DNA from: Cinclus cinclus
Lineage: Eukaryota; Chordata; Aves; Passeriformes; Cinclidae
Assembly: GCF_963662255.1 (NCBI RefSeq)
Contig: NC_085046.1
Coordinates: forward strand, 98,225,324-98,289,323
DNA: 64,000 bases
Reading direction: 5' to 3'
Shown piece by piece: positions 38,101-49,964 of the stretch. Position 1 is the first letter of the stretch, and each line of letters begins with the position of its first letter. Position numbers and translations under genes: made by a program. The notes below the pieces were generated by a model. It saw only the letters and a list, made by a program, of their open reading frames with translations, was not told where the DNA came from and searched no databases.

Positions 38101-40020
38101 ATTAAAAGGTATTTTGAGACATTAGCAGAGGTTTGTTGTTTGCCCTACTGATATTCTCTGAAACAGTCTAAACAGTTTAAGTACTGTTATCTGTTACTAT
38201 GCTTGTTTTCCCTCAAATTATTTTCTAAAATTTTGAAAAATGCAAAGCTGGCAACAGCAGACATTAAAATTCATTTATATACAGCCTAGGAACCTCAAGG
38301 AAGTGATGTGCATTAGACCCTTTCACATCTGGAAATTTCTGCAAGGTAGTTCAGCTCTTCAGTGTCTTCTCTCTTAGAGCCACTGAAAGATAGTAACATC
38401 TGTTCTAATGGTTTTTGCTGATTGGTATGCCTGATGAACAGGAAACGGGCTGAAATCAGCAGTTTGTTTGTAGGCCAAGCACTGCAAATAGAAATAAGCC
38501 CAGGCAGTCAGCTTCTCTAAAAGGAATCAGGTGAAATGGTCCTCTCCAGGGGCAGAAGGACTTGCAGCCCCAGCAGATGGCTGCTTTACTCACAGGAAGT
38601 AGCTCTAATTGGGATGTTTGTAGAATGATGTGAGGTCAATGAAAAACGGTGCCAGACACTATGTTAAAGGACTGAGGGAGTATAATGGCTTTTATCACTT
38701 TGCTTCAGTCTTTTTACTAAAAATAAGAGATGGTGTTCTTTTCTCCCTGAAGAAAGTGGTACTATCCTGTCCACTGACCCTATGAAACAAGTGATAACAG
38801 TTACCGAGTTCTAAATGTGAGAGGTCTTCTGGAGTTATAGATGGATGCAGCCATGAAAATGTAGGAAGATGAAAAGGGAAAAAATAAATTGTTTTATGGC
38901 CTTCCCTCAAGAGACAGGGCAATATTCTATCTTGGAGTTGGTGCTTCAACATCTACATGTGGTACAGTTCTTTTGGTTAATTTAGAAAATGACAGTAGCA
39001 TTACAAAGACAAGGAGGATTCTTTTGTTGTTTCTGTTCTGCCCACTCTTCAGGAACACGTTTGGGAAAAAATTCTTGGAGAAGTCTGTAATAATCCCTCT
39101 GTTCTTCTTTATGTCTTCCCTTTTAGAGGCTTGCTGAAATCAAGCCAACAGTTTTTCTTCCCACAGAAAAATATGAAAAAGATAGCAGTGCTATGAGGAG
39201 AAACCTCTTCAAGGACCTTCAGCAGAGCAATTACATTATGGCAGAAAACAGATGGCAGATCTGAGTACTGGTAAAAGGATGTACAAGAAGTTAATCTCAT
39301 ACACACTGTGATTTTTTTTTTCCCCCCCACTCAGCTACTGGCTTCTCTCCTGTGTTTCTGGTACACTGGCTGAACATGGGTGACTAATACCAGGGATAAC
39401 CTGAGTTCCATTCCCTCATTAGTGTTGCTAACTGCAAGAGAAAAAAATGATGGTTTGTGCTAAAATCATGTTAATCATTAAAAATCTGTACATTTTTTAA
39501 AATTATCTCAAGCTATTAAACTGAGAAATAGGACAAATGCAATTTGTTAAAATATTACACTCAGTGAAAAAGAGTGCTGAAGTTAAATTCCTACTTAACA
39601 TTATTATCTGATAAGGCTTTCCTCATCTGACTATGCTGCACAAAGGCAAAAGATAAACAGCATGTACTTTTAGATGCTTGCAGTCTCTGGAAGAAAGGGC
39701 CTTTGCCATTCTGCAGTAGGGGTTTAAATGTGTATTTTATGTGTGAGTATAAATCCCCCCTGGAAAAAACACTGGGGATGACGGAAGATTATGGGGTGCG
39801 ATTTACTCACATCCATATCCTGAGAGACAAAATGCCTTGAAATGGTCCCCCGTGTAGTCTGATGTAAATTATCATGGAAGTAATAAAAGTAATGAAGAAT
39901 GTGTACTGTTTCATATGTATAAACTGTTAATTCACTTATCTGAGAATCTACTGGAAAAAGAGTCATGTTTTAACTGCACTGTTATTTCCAACAAATCATC
40001 CACGGGTGTTTTGGTTGGCT
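35110..40020. other. noncoding stretch
   Basis: AT-rich with no gene recognised. Short frames of up to 108 codons (for example 36275-36601) lack domains and splice context. Confidence 0.5.
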
Positions 40021-40042
40021 TTTTTGTTTGTTTGGTTTTAGT

Positions 40043-40074
<32 letters not shown>

Positions 40075-40110
40075 TGGGGGGGGGGGGGGGTTTAGTTTAG
40101 TTTAGTTTTG
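40021..40110 (+). repeat. TTTG/(GTTTT)n tract, run of 15 G, then (TTTAG)n
   Basis: A T/G-rich tract passes into four to five GTTTT units (about 40049-40069), a T run, G15 (40076-40090) and three TTTAG units. This is compound low-complexity DNA with quadruplex potential. The frame across it is an artefact. Confidence 0.9.
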
Positions 40111-43100
40111 TTTTTAATGATGTGCACTTTTGCCCCACCCAGTGGCCTTTACCTAAATTGCCAGCTCTGCTTGTTTTTTCTCCCCTCCTGCCCAGTCCGC
40201 AGGGTGATTCTGCCACTGAAAACTGAACAAAAGCAGCATCTGTCCCCTGTTGCTACCCTGAGTATATTAGGCTATCATTATCTGCAATGACACTGCCATC
40301 TGTAATGTGCTCTGGGGCAAACACAGGCAGTGCCAGTAGCTTCAGCACCACAGGCAGATGCTTCATCATGCAAGAAGATACATGAAGCCAAAATATACTG
40401 TACATGAATTCAAGTACTTGAGAAGAGAGAGAGAAGGAGAGGGAAGCCAGGAAATAAATGCTGTTCATGTGTCTCATCAACAAAGACAGAAACGAGGAAG
40501 CATAGGCTAGGTCAGGTGCATTACTCAGTCTAAAGAAATAACAGATATAAAAAAAGGAGACTCATTTTATTGCACTAGGAAATCTGAGAGTCTATAACTT
40601 TTTATGGACTTTTATGTCTTCCCTCTTTTCACAAAGGCCTTAAAAAAATTGGTTTCAAATATAAGTAATAAATAGAACGTTTTTTTTGTTTTTTTCCCAA
40701 AATTCCTGCACTCATCTGTAACAGAAAAAAAACAAAAACAAACACACATTGAGATAGAAAATAAAGACACACAGAAAGCAGATTATTTTCTGTGTTTTTC
40801 TTGCATTTTGTTATTTTCTTCTCTAAATCTCAGAACTTTTATGTGAACCTCCCTCTCTTTGAATCAATGCCTCAGCCATCAAGTTCTCAAGGAAACAGCT
40901 CTCTCCCTGCACCTCGTTGTCACACGCAAAGGCACAAGTACAAAACAGAAAAATAAATCTTTTCAGAAGTCACAAGCATTCTGGCTAATACTCTTTTATA
41001 CTGTCTTTGAAGGTTGGAATGCAAAATCCTGTATTTGAACCAATCTCATGTAATTTGTCTACCTGAAAGACATACATTCAAAGAACACAGTTATCTTTTT
41101 GTTACAAACTAGATAGAGTTGTTGAATATGTCTATTACAACACTTGCTAGGTCTCTTGGCCAAGACTTGACCTTCAGCATCATCTATCTTGTATCAGCAA
41201 AAAGAGAGCTACTATCAATAAAAAATGCACTTTCCTTCCAGAATGAAATGCCTTCAACAGGTACTTCAGTCCTCTGTAAAGATTTTAATGATATCAGTTT
41301 CCAGAAGTTCCCTAATACATGGGCAGCACCAGTTCTGCACTTTGGTATCATTTTAATCCTACCTCTCTGTGTCCCTTCCCCCATGTGCAGTCTTGGGAAT
41401 TTACTCTGGACATTCCAGAAATGGACTGCATTGCTGCAGGCAAAATCCATCTCCTGAAATATGCAAAATACACATGTTCTTACATGACCATGCACAGCAC
41501 ATATATAAATCAGCAATGTTTTCCCCACTATTTCATCTACACCATAAAAAAAAAAAAAAACACAACTTAGTCATTAAGGCCTGCTCTATTTTCACAGAAG
41601 TAGAGGAAAATATTTTTCTATTAATATGTTGAATTACACAACCATCTTTAATGACAATTAGGTATGGAAGAGAGGACTGTAATTATTCAGGGTTGAACAG
41701 AAAGAAAGAAAGAAAGAAAAAAAATCAAACAAAAAAACTCCACAACCCTTAAGGATTCTGGCTTCCTAATGCACAAATTGTTGTATGTCACCCTCTAGTC
41801 ACTCTTTTATTGAACCACAAGGACACTGTCTCACTGTGGGAGGGAAGGTATGAAATGTTATCTTTGTATGAGGTGGTCCAGTGCTGTCTCTATCAAGATT
41901 AAGTAGGTTATTTATAAGATCCCAAGCACACACTATATTTTGTAGGAGGAGTTTGGAATTTAACAGACAAGCAACCATCCAGGCAGCAGCAGTGATCACA
42001 TTGTGTATGAGACAATATTTTTCTGAGACACTCTGCTTCCAAATAAGAGCAAAGTGTCTTTAACTTGTCTAGAGGGAAAATGTCTAGGGTGCTTTACCTG
42101 TGTTTTTACATATGGTAAAGGTTCTGTAGGCAGTCTTGACACATGATCACAAGAATGAGCATTTTTACAGGTTTGTTATAGTATTCCATACATTGTTGCT
42201 TCTTTTCTAAAAGGAGCCTAAAATGTACAAATACAGTCCTAAAGAGTTAAACCAATTGAAGCTATTCTAAACTTGCCACATTAGTCTAGGGGAAGTTTCA
42301 GGGGGTTGTCAATTTTAATTAGAAATGGCAAATGATTGTGCACAATGCAGCAGATTATCAGGGCTACTTGTTAAATTATAAAAGGCTGGCTAAGCTTCAG
42401 AGTGAAGCTAGTTAGAAAATTAGAAAAATCTGATAGTTTATAGTTTATGGTCCCAAAAAAATTGCTTTTCCTCCTTTCTTTTGCAGATTGTATTCTTTGA
42501 GGAAAAAAATTAAAGCTCATAGATCTCCAGCTAATTTCTGTAAATTAAACCTGTGTTCACAATAATAAAAGCAAGTAAAATGCCATTCCCTTTCATAAGC
42601 CTTATCTTTTTTAACATTTCTAATTTTTTATGTTAGATCCATAATACATCCTTTGTTGGAGTACAGATTTTTTTCACCTCAGAAGGTCATTTATTGTGAA
42701 TTCTGAAAACACGTTGAACTAAAAAAATAAAAATCAGTGTCTAAGAGGTACTATGCATGGATGGAAAGAGAGAGAGAAGTAGTCCACCACATACATTTTC
42801 TATTAGGACTGTCTGACATGAAAGACAGCTCATGCTTCAACACTGAGGCAGAAACCATGTCATTCTCTACCAATATGGCCTGAAGAAAACTAACCTGGAA
42901 TTGAACACGAATTCAGTTGAAACTTGGGCTTCTGCATCCTCCCCCATCATCCTTGGATGATTTTCAGTGGTGTTTGGACTTGTCATTTAGACTCGACAAT
43001 TCTGATTTCATGCCCAAGGTAATGTGCTGATTTTCTTTCCTGTACAGCTAACTCTGGAGACAATACAATGTCTTCATGAAAGTTAATCAAAAGAAAGGTA

Positions 43101-46100
43101 GGGATTAAATTCTCCAATTATAAAAGTCTCATATGCTAACCCATGACACACCAGCCATTTAATAACACTACTGGTGGTCACTGGAAGACATTCCTTCTTT
43201 TAATCTTCAGGCATTATCTTATGATCAAACACAGTTAAGAAAACATTGGGTAGGAAGCAAACTATATTTTCAAGTATAGCAAAACAGATTTCAGGAAAAT
43301 CTATCAGAAATATAAGATCTGAAGCTTGGCTAGAAGTAGCTCCTAAGGTGGTGTATGCAGTTCTAACTATCCAAAATCTTGGATTCATTAGCTAATTTTT
43401 TGTTTGTGAAACAAAGGTTTTCCAAGTTACGTAATTGCATGTAACCTCAAGCTCAAAAGATAGTGCACTATTAAAAAAAAATGAAAGAAATTTAAGTCAT
43501 GCACTCTGAAGAGACAAGGGAACCAATGACACTCTAATTCCAAGAAAAAAAAATCTCAAGGATAAAATGGGAACAGAAGCTAAAATCCAAATTCTGTATA
43601 TCAAGTCCAGCCTCTCTACTGATTATCTGAGTTGCATTGGCACCTGAGGGACACACTAAGACAGCTTGAAAATATACCAACCATACGTCTTCCCTCCTTG
43701 CAGTCACGTAGTCACCTTCCATCTAGCACATGATCTACAACCAGATGGTTTGCTGAGGTCAAATGATTCGCAGTACATGTCAAGAGGGTCAGAGAAAAGT
43801 ATGGTGCAGAGCTATTTTTAATTTTCTCTTTGTTTTCCTTTTCCCCTCCCTCCCTCCTTCCCACCTTCTTTTCTCCTACTCTCTCTCTCTCATATAGTGT
43901 GTTGACTTTCAAAACAGCATATCTGCACTAATACATTCCATCTAGAAATAATCTCTTGCAAAGTACCTTGTTAAAGAGTAAACCCATATGATGATTAATT
44001 TCATTAAGTAACATTCTTCCCTGAAGGCTCCTGTTTGTAATGAAATCTTCAGACAATCACTACCAAGGGAAGCAATATGCCTGCTAAGAGCATTGCAAAA
44101 TAATTATCAAATGACAAAATATGGCATACCAACCTTTTTAGATGATTGAGTAATAGTACTCTAAAGAACACCACCCCACGTCCTCACCCTCCTTTTTTTT
44201 CCCATCTACATTAAAGCTGTTTATACTGCCTAGCACAAAATGACCACTGGCTTAACTAAAGCTTTATAATACCAAACCTCTCACACTAAAGCACACTGAA
44301 AACATGCAGAACAAACACAGTGAACTAGAGAATCCTTAATTTTAAAATGTTGACACACATTGTGTATTCCAGAACTGAGTATGTTCAGTGGGGATACTTA
44401 CTTACTGTATCCCTATATGTCACAGTAATTTAATGAAATCCTGAATGTTTTGTTTACAGATTTTACCAAACGTAGGAAATATGAAAACTTCCCAACACAC
44501 ACAAGAAAAAGGATTTTCTTAAAAGCATAATTTAGAGATGTGATTAAAGCTCTTTGTGGAATCTGTAATAAGGAGCTTGTTTATACATATTTATTGAATG
44601 AAAACATCTTGATGCCAAGACACGAGAAAGACTTATTACAAATTAAAATAAGCTTCATTTAGGAACAAGAGATCAAGTTTACAGTGGACAATGTGGTTTT
44701 TTATTTTCTTTACACAGACAGCTATCTTATATTGACAATAAGCTATACTGAAGAGGCCTTGCTCTGAAGGAATAAAGAATATCTGCATTGTGCACACATT
44801 TTTGTGCTGAATATTTACATTTGCCTACAAGAGTTTAGACTCCAGTAAATAAGGATTATGCGGTGGATCTGCCCTTACAAAGGTTTGCTTACTGAGTGAA
44901 AAATCCAGCTTCTTCTATTGCTCCATTTATTGCTGATTTTCTTTTCATTTCTCAAGAACTTGGAGATAAAACATGTTTTGAATCTTTTTTTGATAAAGCT
45001 GCCTCATGTGCACAATTCACCCTGTATCTCAACCTCTGCATTTTGCTAGTTTGCGCTAATTTATTTAAATGTAAGCGTCTTTCAGCACAGCTTTGTTCTG
45101 TTCTATATTAAAATGATTGCAAAGATATTAAATTTTCAGAATAGTGTATTAGCTCAAACTACAGAATGGGCATTCTAGTAGAAAAATTCTGATTATTCAG
45201 CAATGCAACTCATACTTCTAGTGTTCTGTACAGAACAGATGATGTAATCCCAATTTCCCTACAGTTGCAACTATCTGAGCTAGGAGTTGAAGAAAACGAA
45301 GATAAGCAGGAGGAAAGTGTGTCTATAGTAATATGTTTCTCCAATTATCTTGTTTTATGTTTCAAATAAAATGATGAACTTCAGGAAAGTACTGGTTCTC
45401 ATTATTTTTATCATGGTTTTGAGAAAAACAGGATTCTATTTCCTTAGTAGATAGCAGCTTTTTAGCATTTAAAAAGTTGCAAAATGTTTGCAATTTACTG
45501 TCTGTTATATGCAACATAATTTATTCAGTAATTAAAATGCAGTAATTGCCATTATGAGTTCAATATTTGCTCACAATTGTTGCATGTTGATATCAGAGAC
45601 AATTTGAAATTACACTTTCCTCACCATGGGAAGGTATGGCCTCATTCATATCCCATGCAGAGTACTGCATTAACCACCAGTGACACTCTCATTAACTCCT
45701 GGATCTTTAGAGCTATATTTGGTATGCTGTGTAGGATCATATTTCATGCGTACTCTCACCGTGCTGTGTAGATACATTCATCTTTTACCTTTCATTTCCC
45801 CTTTTTCATCATCTCCAAATGATGGGGCTAAATGGAAACCATTTCAATGAAGGATACAGTTATCACTCCTTAGCAATGTCTCAAGTACCTGAGATTTTCA
45901 CATGATTTCTGTAATCCTTGGATGGATACAGAATGGATTTTTTCCCAGGTTCACACTCCTGCTATTACAGCAGAGACAGCATTTAATTTCTGTGGTATTT
46001 TACTTCCTTATTTCTAACATATAGCAGAGTATTCTAGTCAAATGTTTAGTGTCAAAACTAAACATCTTCCCTAATCTCTTTCTAGTTTCTGCTTTGAAAT

Positions 46101-46397
46101 CTGTCTTGCATATGTCCTGCCCAGGGATTCAGAGGTCTGTCACTTGCTGGTGATGACTGTACTCCAGCCCAGACCAGACCCCTGGGGTGGGAAGACTCTA
46201 GAATAGGCTGGATTTGCCAAACCCAGCAGCCCCAGGTTCTCTAGCACAGTGGGGCTGTGGGCTTGCTTGGGCTTCTGACCAAAACTGCAGTGCAGCAGCA
46301 TGGGGAAGAGGAAAAGCTTGCCTTTGTTAAGTATTTTTCCTAACTTTCTAAGGAAACAGGTAGTTAAAACAACTTTTGTTAAAACTGTGCGCACTGA
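40111..46397. other. noncoding stretch
   Basis: No gene supported. Contains a GAAA/poly-A patch (41700-41722), a poly-A run near 41.54-41.56 kb and a CCCT/CT-rich patch (43844-43892). A motif-rich stretch at 42.29-42.43 kb includes TTTTAATTAG. A GC-richer segment at 46.12-46.31 kb could be an unrecognised repeat. Confidence 0.5.
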
Positions 46398-46680
46398 GTT
46401 TGCATGGCAAGGTTTTGGTAATGGCGGTGGGGTGCTAATGCAGTGGTGGCTTCCATGGGAATTCTGCTATAAGCTTCCCACATGACAGCCAGAGCCGATG
46501 CCAGATGGATCTACCACTGCACAAGGCCAAGCCCATCAGCATTGTGGTAGCACCTTTGGGATAACACAGTTAAGGCGGGAGAAAAAAACACTTCAACAAT
46601 TCCATTCAGAAGGAGGGGTGAGAATATGTGAAAGACATGAAGGCCAGTGAAGAAGGAGAGGGAGGAAGTGCTGTATCTGG
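46398..46680 (+). mobile_element. partial LTR, same family as the 34-kb solo LTR
   Basis: Starting at TTTGCATGGCAAGGTTTTGG the sequence parallels the first third of the 34-kb LTR in the same order: the CATGGC(C/A)AGGTTT start, GCTTCC/AAGCTTCCCACATG, a GATGCCAGATGGATC segment, AAGGCCAAGCCCATCAGCAT, and GAGAATATGTGAAAG with AAGGCCAGTGAAGAAGGAG. It is more diverged, and the homology fades near 46.68 kb, so it lacks the LTR 3' part with the polyadenylation signal. Minus-strand frames here (99 and 73 codons) are artefacts. Confidence 0.6.
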
Positions 46681-47950
46681 AAACTAAAGCATGTTGCAAT
46701 AGTCTGCTCTGGGCATGGAAGAAGAAACCCAGGTCCCAGAATGTGAGTTCTGCTGCAAATTGCAGCACTCTGCACCCCAGACCCACTGTGATTGTGCTCT
46801 CCCTGCCCACTCACCCTCCTCTCTGCTCCATTAAATTCAATTTTAGCCTATTAAGCTCAAGAGTCAAGAAAAAGAACTTTAAAGAGTTACTTAATATTAA
46901 TTTGAGCTCCAAAGTATTCCAGTAAAGGAAAAAAAAATCAATGTTTTTAAGATGTGCAATATTTTACATAAGATGGCTGGAGAAATAATGAAAAAAAGTT
47001 CAATATTTTTTTCTGAATACCTGTAAAATCTGTAAATGAACTCTTTGCTAAATACAGCTCTTCCAACCAGGCTCACAAACTAATGTATTAGTGATATTTT
47101 AAAATACTACATACAAAATGTGAGAAAATATATTACATTTATAATTTGATGAACAGTATAATGAGACATCAACATAAGCGGTTGTTTTTCTTGCACATTG
47201 AGAGTTATGGTGTATGAATGGGTTATTACTAATTAGATTTCCATGTTTAATGTAGAGTTTATCTCCTTTGCATACTACTAAGTGCAACTACACAACTGCT
47301 TGTTCTTCAAAAAGGGGAATAGATATTTAATTTTCTTTGAACTTGATGACATCTGACATCAAGATAATAAAATATCTTTTAGTAAACTCTGTTTAGAGAT
47401 GATACATTTGGCCCTTCAAAATGATTAAATTTTGTTCTTCCTGCTCCATTTTTTAAAAATTAAAACTTACTCCTACGAAAGTCCACATAATTATAAGATA
47501 TATGATTAAAGTATGATCAGGATTGGTTGGATCCTTTGAACTTGATATGAATGTGTCAAGACTGCTCTTCTCCATGTTGGATGTTGGGTTTTTTTGATAA
47601 ACTTAACATCTAGCAAGTGCATTCACCATACAGATGTATGAGAAATTTAATAGCCAAATTATCCACTAAAGCATCCTCACTACTTTCCATCAGGTTATGC
47701 CAGGAGACAATTAGACTTATCATGTATAGCATACTTAGTCTTGGATTCAGTGTGGTCGAGGGCAGAAATCACTGAATACTATCCAAAGAAATCTGTGGTG
47801 CTGTTGTTCTCATCAACACCTTTCCCAGATCCTTAGAGATTTCAGAATATCACTTAAAACTGGGGAATAATTTTGACTCTGAATGATACACATAGTTAAA
47901 CAGTATTGAGTGGGGAAGACATTTGTTTCAGTACACTCAAATGAAATATT
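46681..47950. other. noncoding stretch
   Basis: The GC-richer first 150 bases may be a degraded continuation of the LTR. The rest is AT-rich with nothing recognised. Confidence 0.4.
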
Positions 47951-48005
47951 CATGGAATCATAGAATCATTTAGGTTGGAAAAGACCTCTAAGATAAAGTC
48001 CAGCT
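47951..48005 (-). mobile_element. CR1 LINE 3'-end fragment
   Basis: The plus strand reads CATGGAAT, CATAGAAT, CATTTAGGTTGGAAAAGACC, then TCTAAGATAAAGTCCAGC. Reversed, this is the CR1 3' tail: a conserved 3'-UTR stem region followed by ATTCTATG octamers. Only about 55 bases remain, an extreme 5' truncation typical of CR1. Confidence 0.85.
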
Positions 48006-49053
48006 GTGATGGACTTAATTCAGTGGACTAGGGCCTTTTTCTGTGTTACAAATCAATAGAAAAACAATCCTTGTCATTATTTTTGACAGGGAAAGCAAAA
48101 CTTTTCCCAAAACTGCAGTTTTCCACACTACCTACCCTTATCCTGGAGTAGTTGGGACAGGAATCCCAGCCTGCTGGATAGTAATTTGGCTGGTATTGTA
48201 CTCTCTAGCATTGGATCTTTGTAATGCCAGGGTTCCCAAAAAAGCTTCCTGACAAGTAGGTTGCTTCATATGTAAAATATTTGAGTTACAAAATAACTGT
48301 ATTTTTTCAATAACTTTTAGCAAATAGATGTATCTTCCCCCTGGGAGATGAAAACTCAGTACATTTAAAAAATAGTCATGTTACATGTTGGCCAAAAGTG
48401 CATCAAGGGGAAAAATCTTTGCTAATGAACCAAACCTACTGAGAGTAGTGGCATGAGGCTTCTGAATGCCCATGGGGCATTATTATCAGCAGATGTGAAT
48501 AAAATGTTTCCACTGAGTATTTCTGACATTCAGGTGTTTTTGGGTTTGTTGAACAGATGCAATTTTCTGCAGAGGGCAGACACATCTTTCTAATTTATTT
48601 TTTTAGTCAAAATCTATTAAGTATGATTTGAGAAAATATTTTCATGAGATATTTGTGTATATGCATCTCTTTCTTCTACGCTGTACCCTACCACAAAACA
48701 AAGAATTATTTCATTACCGCTGGATTTGTTTTGCTTCCTTGCTCTGAGAGAGACAGTGTGTTTGAGAGAGAGCATCTTTTTTCAAACACAATATTCACTT
48801 TGATATTAACAAAAATAGTAAGAAAATAGAATAAAAACAAAAATGTAATTGCTTTTGCTGCATGACTGATTGCTTCCACAATACAATTAAACAGAAGGGG
48901 AAAATTAATGCATTTTGGCAGTTAATTCAGAGTGTAGCAAACCACTAGTCCTCAAAGCACTTAATTTTCTGCCAAAACTAAAGAAAGTATATTAAAAAAA
49001 AAATCTGATCACCAGTATCACCAGTAAATGTGATTCAAACAATTGTTTCTAAG
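48006..49053. other. noncoding stretch between two CR1 fragments
   Basis: AT-rich with no gene or repeat recognised. Frames of 61-69 codons are unsupported. Confidence 0.5.
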
Positions 49054-49964
49054 CATTGGAACTAGCTCTGGTAAACATCTTTGTCAGTGACATGAACAGT
49101 GTGACAGAGTGCACCCTCAGCAAGTTTGCCAATGTCACCAAACTGTGGTGCAGCTGACATGCTGGAGGTAAGGGATGTCATCCAAAGGAACTTTGACAGG
49201 CTTGAGAAGTGGTGTATGAGAAACTCATGGTGTTCAATAAGGCCGAGTGCAAAGTCCTACACATGGGTTAGGGCAATCTCAAGTACAGATACAGACTGGG
49301 AGGAGAATGACTTGATAGCAGCCCTGAGGAGCTCAGCACGACCTGGCAATGTGCACTTGCAGCCCAGAAAGCCAGGCATGTCCTGGGCTGCATCTAAAGC
49401 AGCAGGGACAGCAAGGGAAGGGAGGGGATTCTGCCCCTCTGCTCTGTCCTCATGAGACTGCACCTTGAGTGCTGCATGCAGCTCTGGGGTCCCCAGCACA
49501 GGAAGGACATGGACCTGCTGGAACAAGTCCAGATAAGGGTTGTAAAGCTGATCAGAGGGCTGGAACACATCTTCCATGAGGACAGGCTGAGATGGCTGGG
49601 CTTACTGACTGGAGAAGAAACTGCTACAGGTCCTTCTTTTTATCCTTTATCCTTGAGAGGAGTTCTTACAAGGGCATGTAGTGATAGGACATGGGGATAT
49701 GGCTTTAAACTGAAACAGGGCAGAGTTAGCTTAGATATTAGAAAGAAAATCAGTACTGTGAGTGTAGTGTGGCACTGGAACAGGTTGCCCAGAGAAGCTG
49801 TGGAGGCCCCATCCTTGGAATTGTTCAAGGTCAGGCTGGATGGGGTTTTGAGCAGCCTGGTGTAGTGGAAGGTCCCTGTATGCACGGTGGGGATTGGAAT
49901 TTGAACTGGATGATTTTTGAGGTCCCTTCCCACCCCAACCATTCTAGGATTTAATGATTCTGTG
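49054..49964 (+). mobile_element. CR1 LINE, 5'-truncated, with 3' end
   Basis: Encodes the end of the CR1 ORF2 (reverse transcriptase thumb and C-terminal region). It begins at sequence for a NIFVSDMNS-type segment and runs through peptides such as LQLWGPQHRKDMDLLEQVQ-like text (read MQLWGPQHRKDMDLLEQVQ), LIRGLEHIFHEDRL and NRLPREAVEAPSLELFKVRL. The last 137 codons (49452-49865) are still open, but frameshifts separate them from the upstream part (49126-49455). A local deletion or divergence lies near 49615-49660. The 3' UTR ends in three degenerate octamers: ATTCTAGG, ATTTAATG, ATTCTGTG (49941-49964). It is a dead insertion. Confidence 0.92.

Noticed and set aside
34021..46680. The two related LTRs as ends of one provirus
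   Set aside because: They differ in divergence and completeness, and the DNA between them contains no gag, pol or env remnants.
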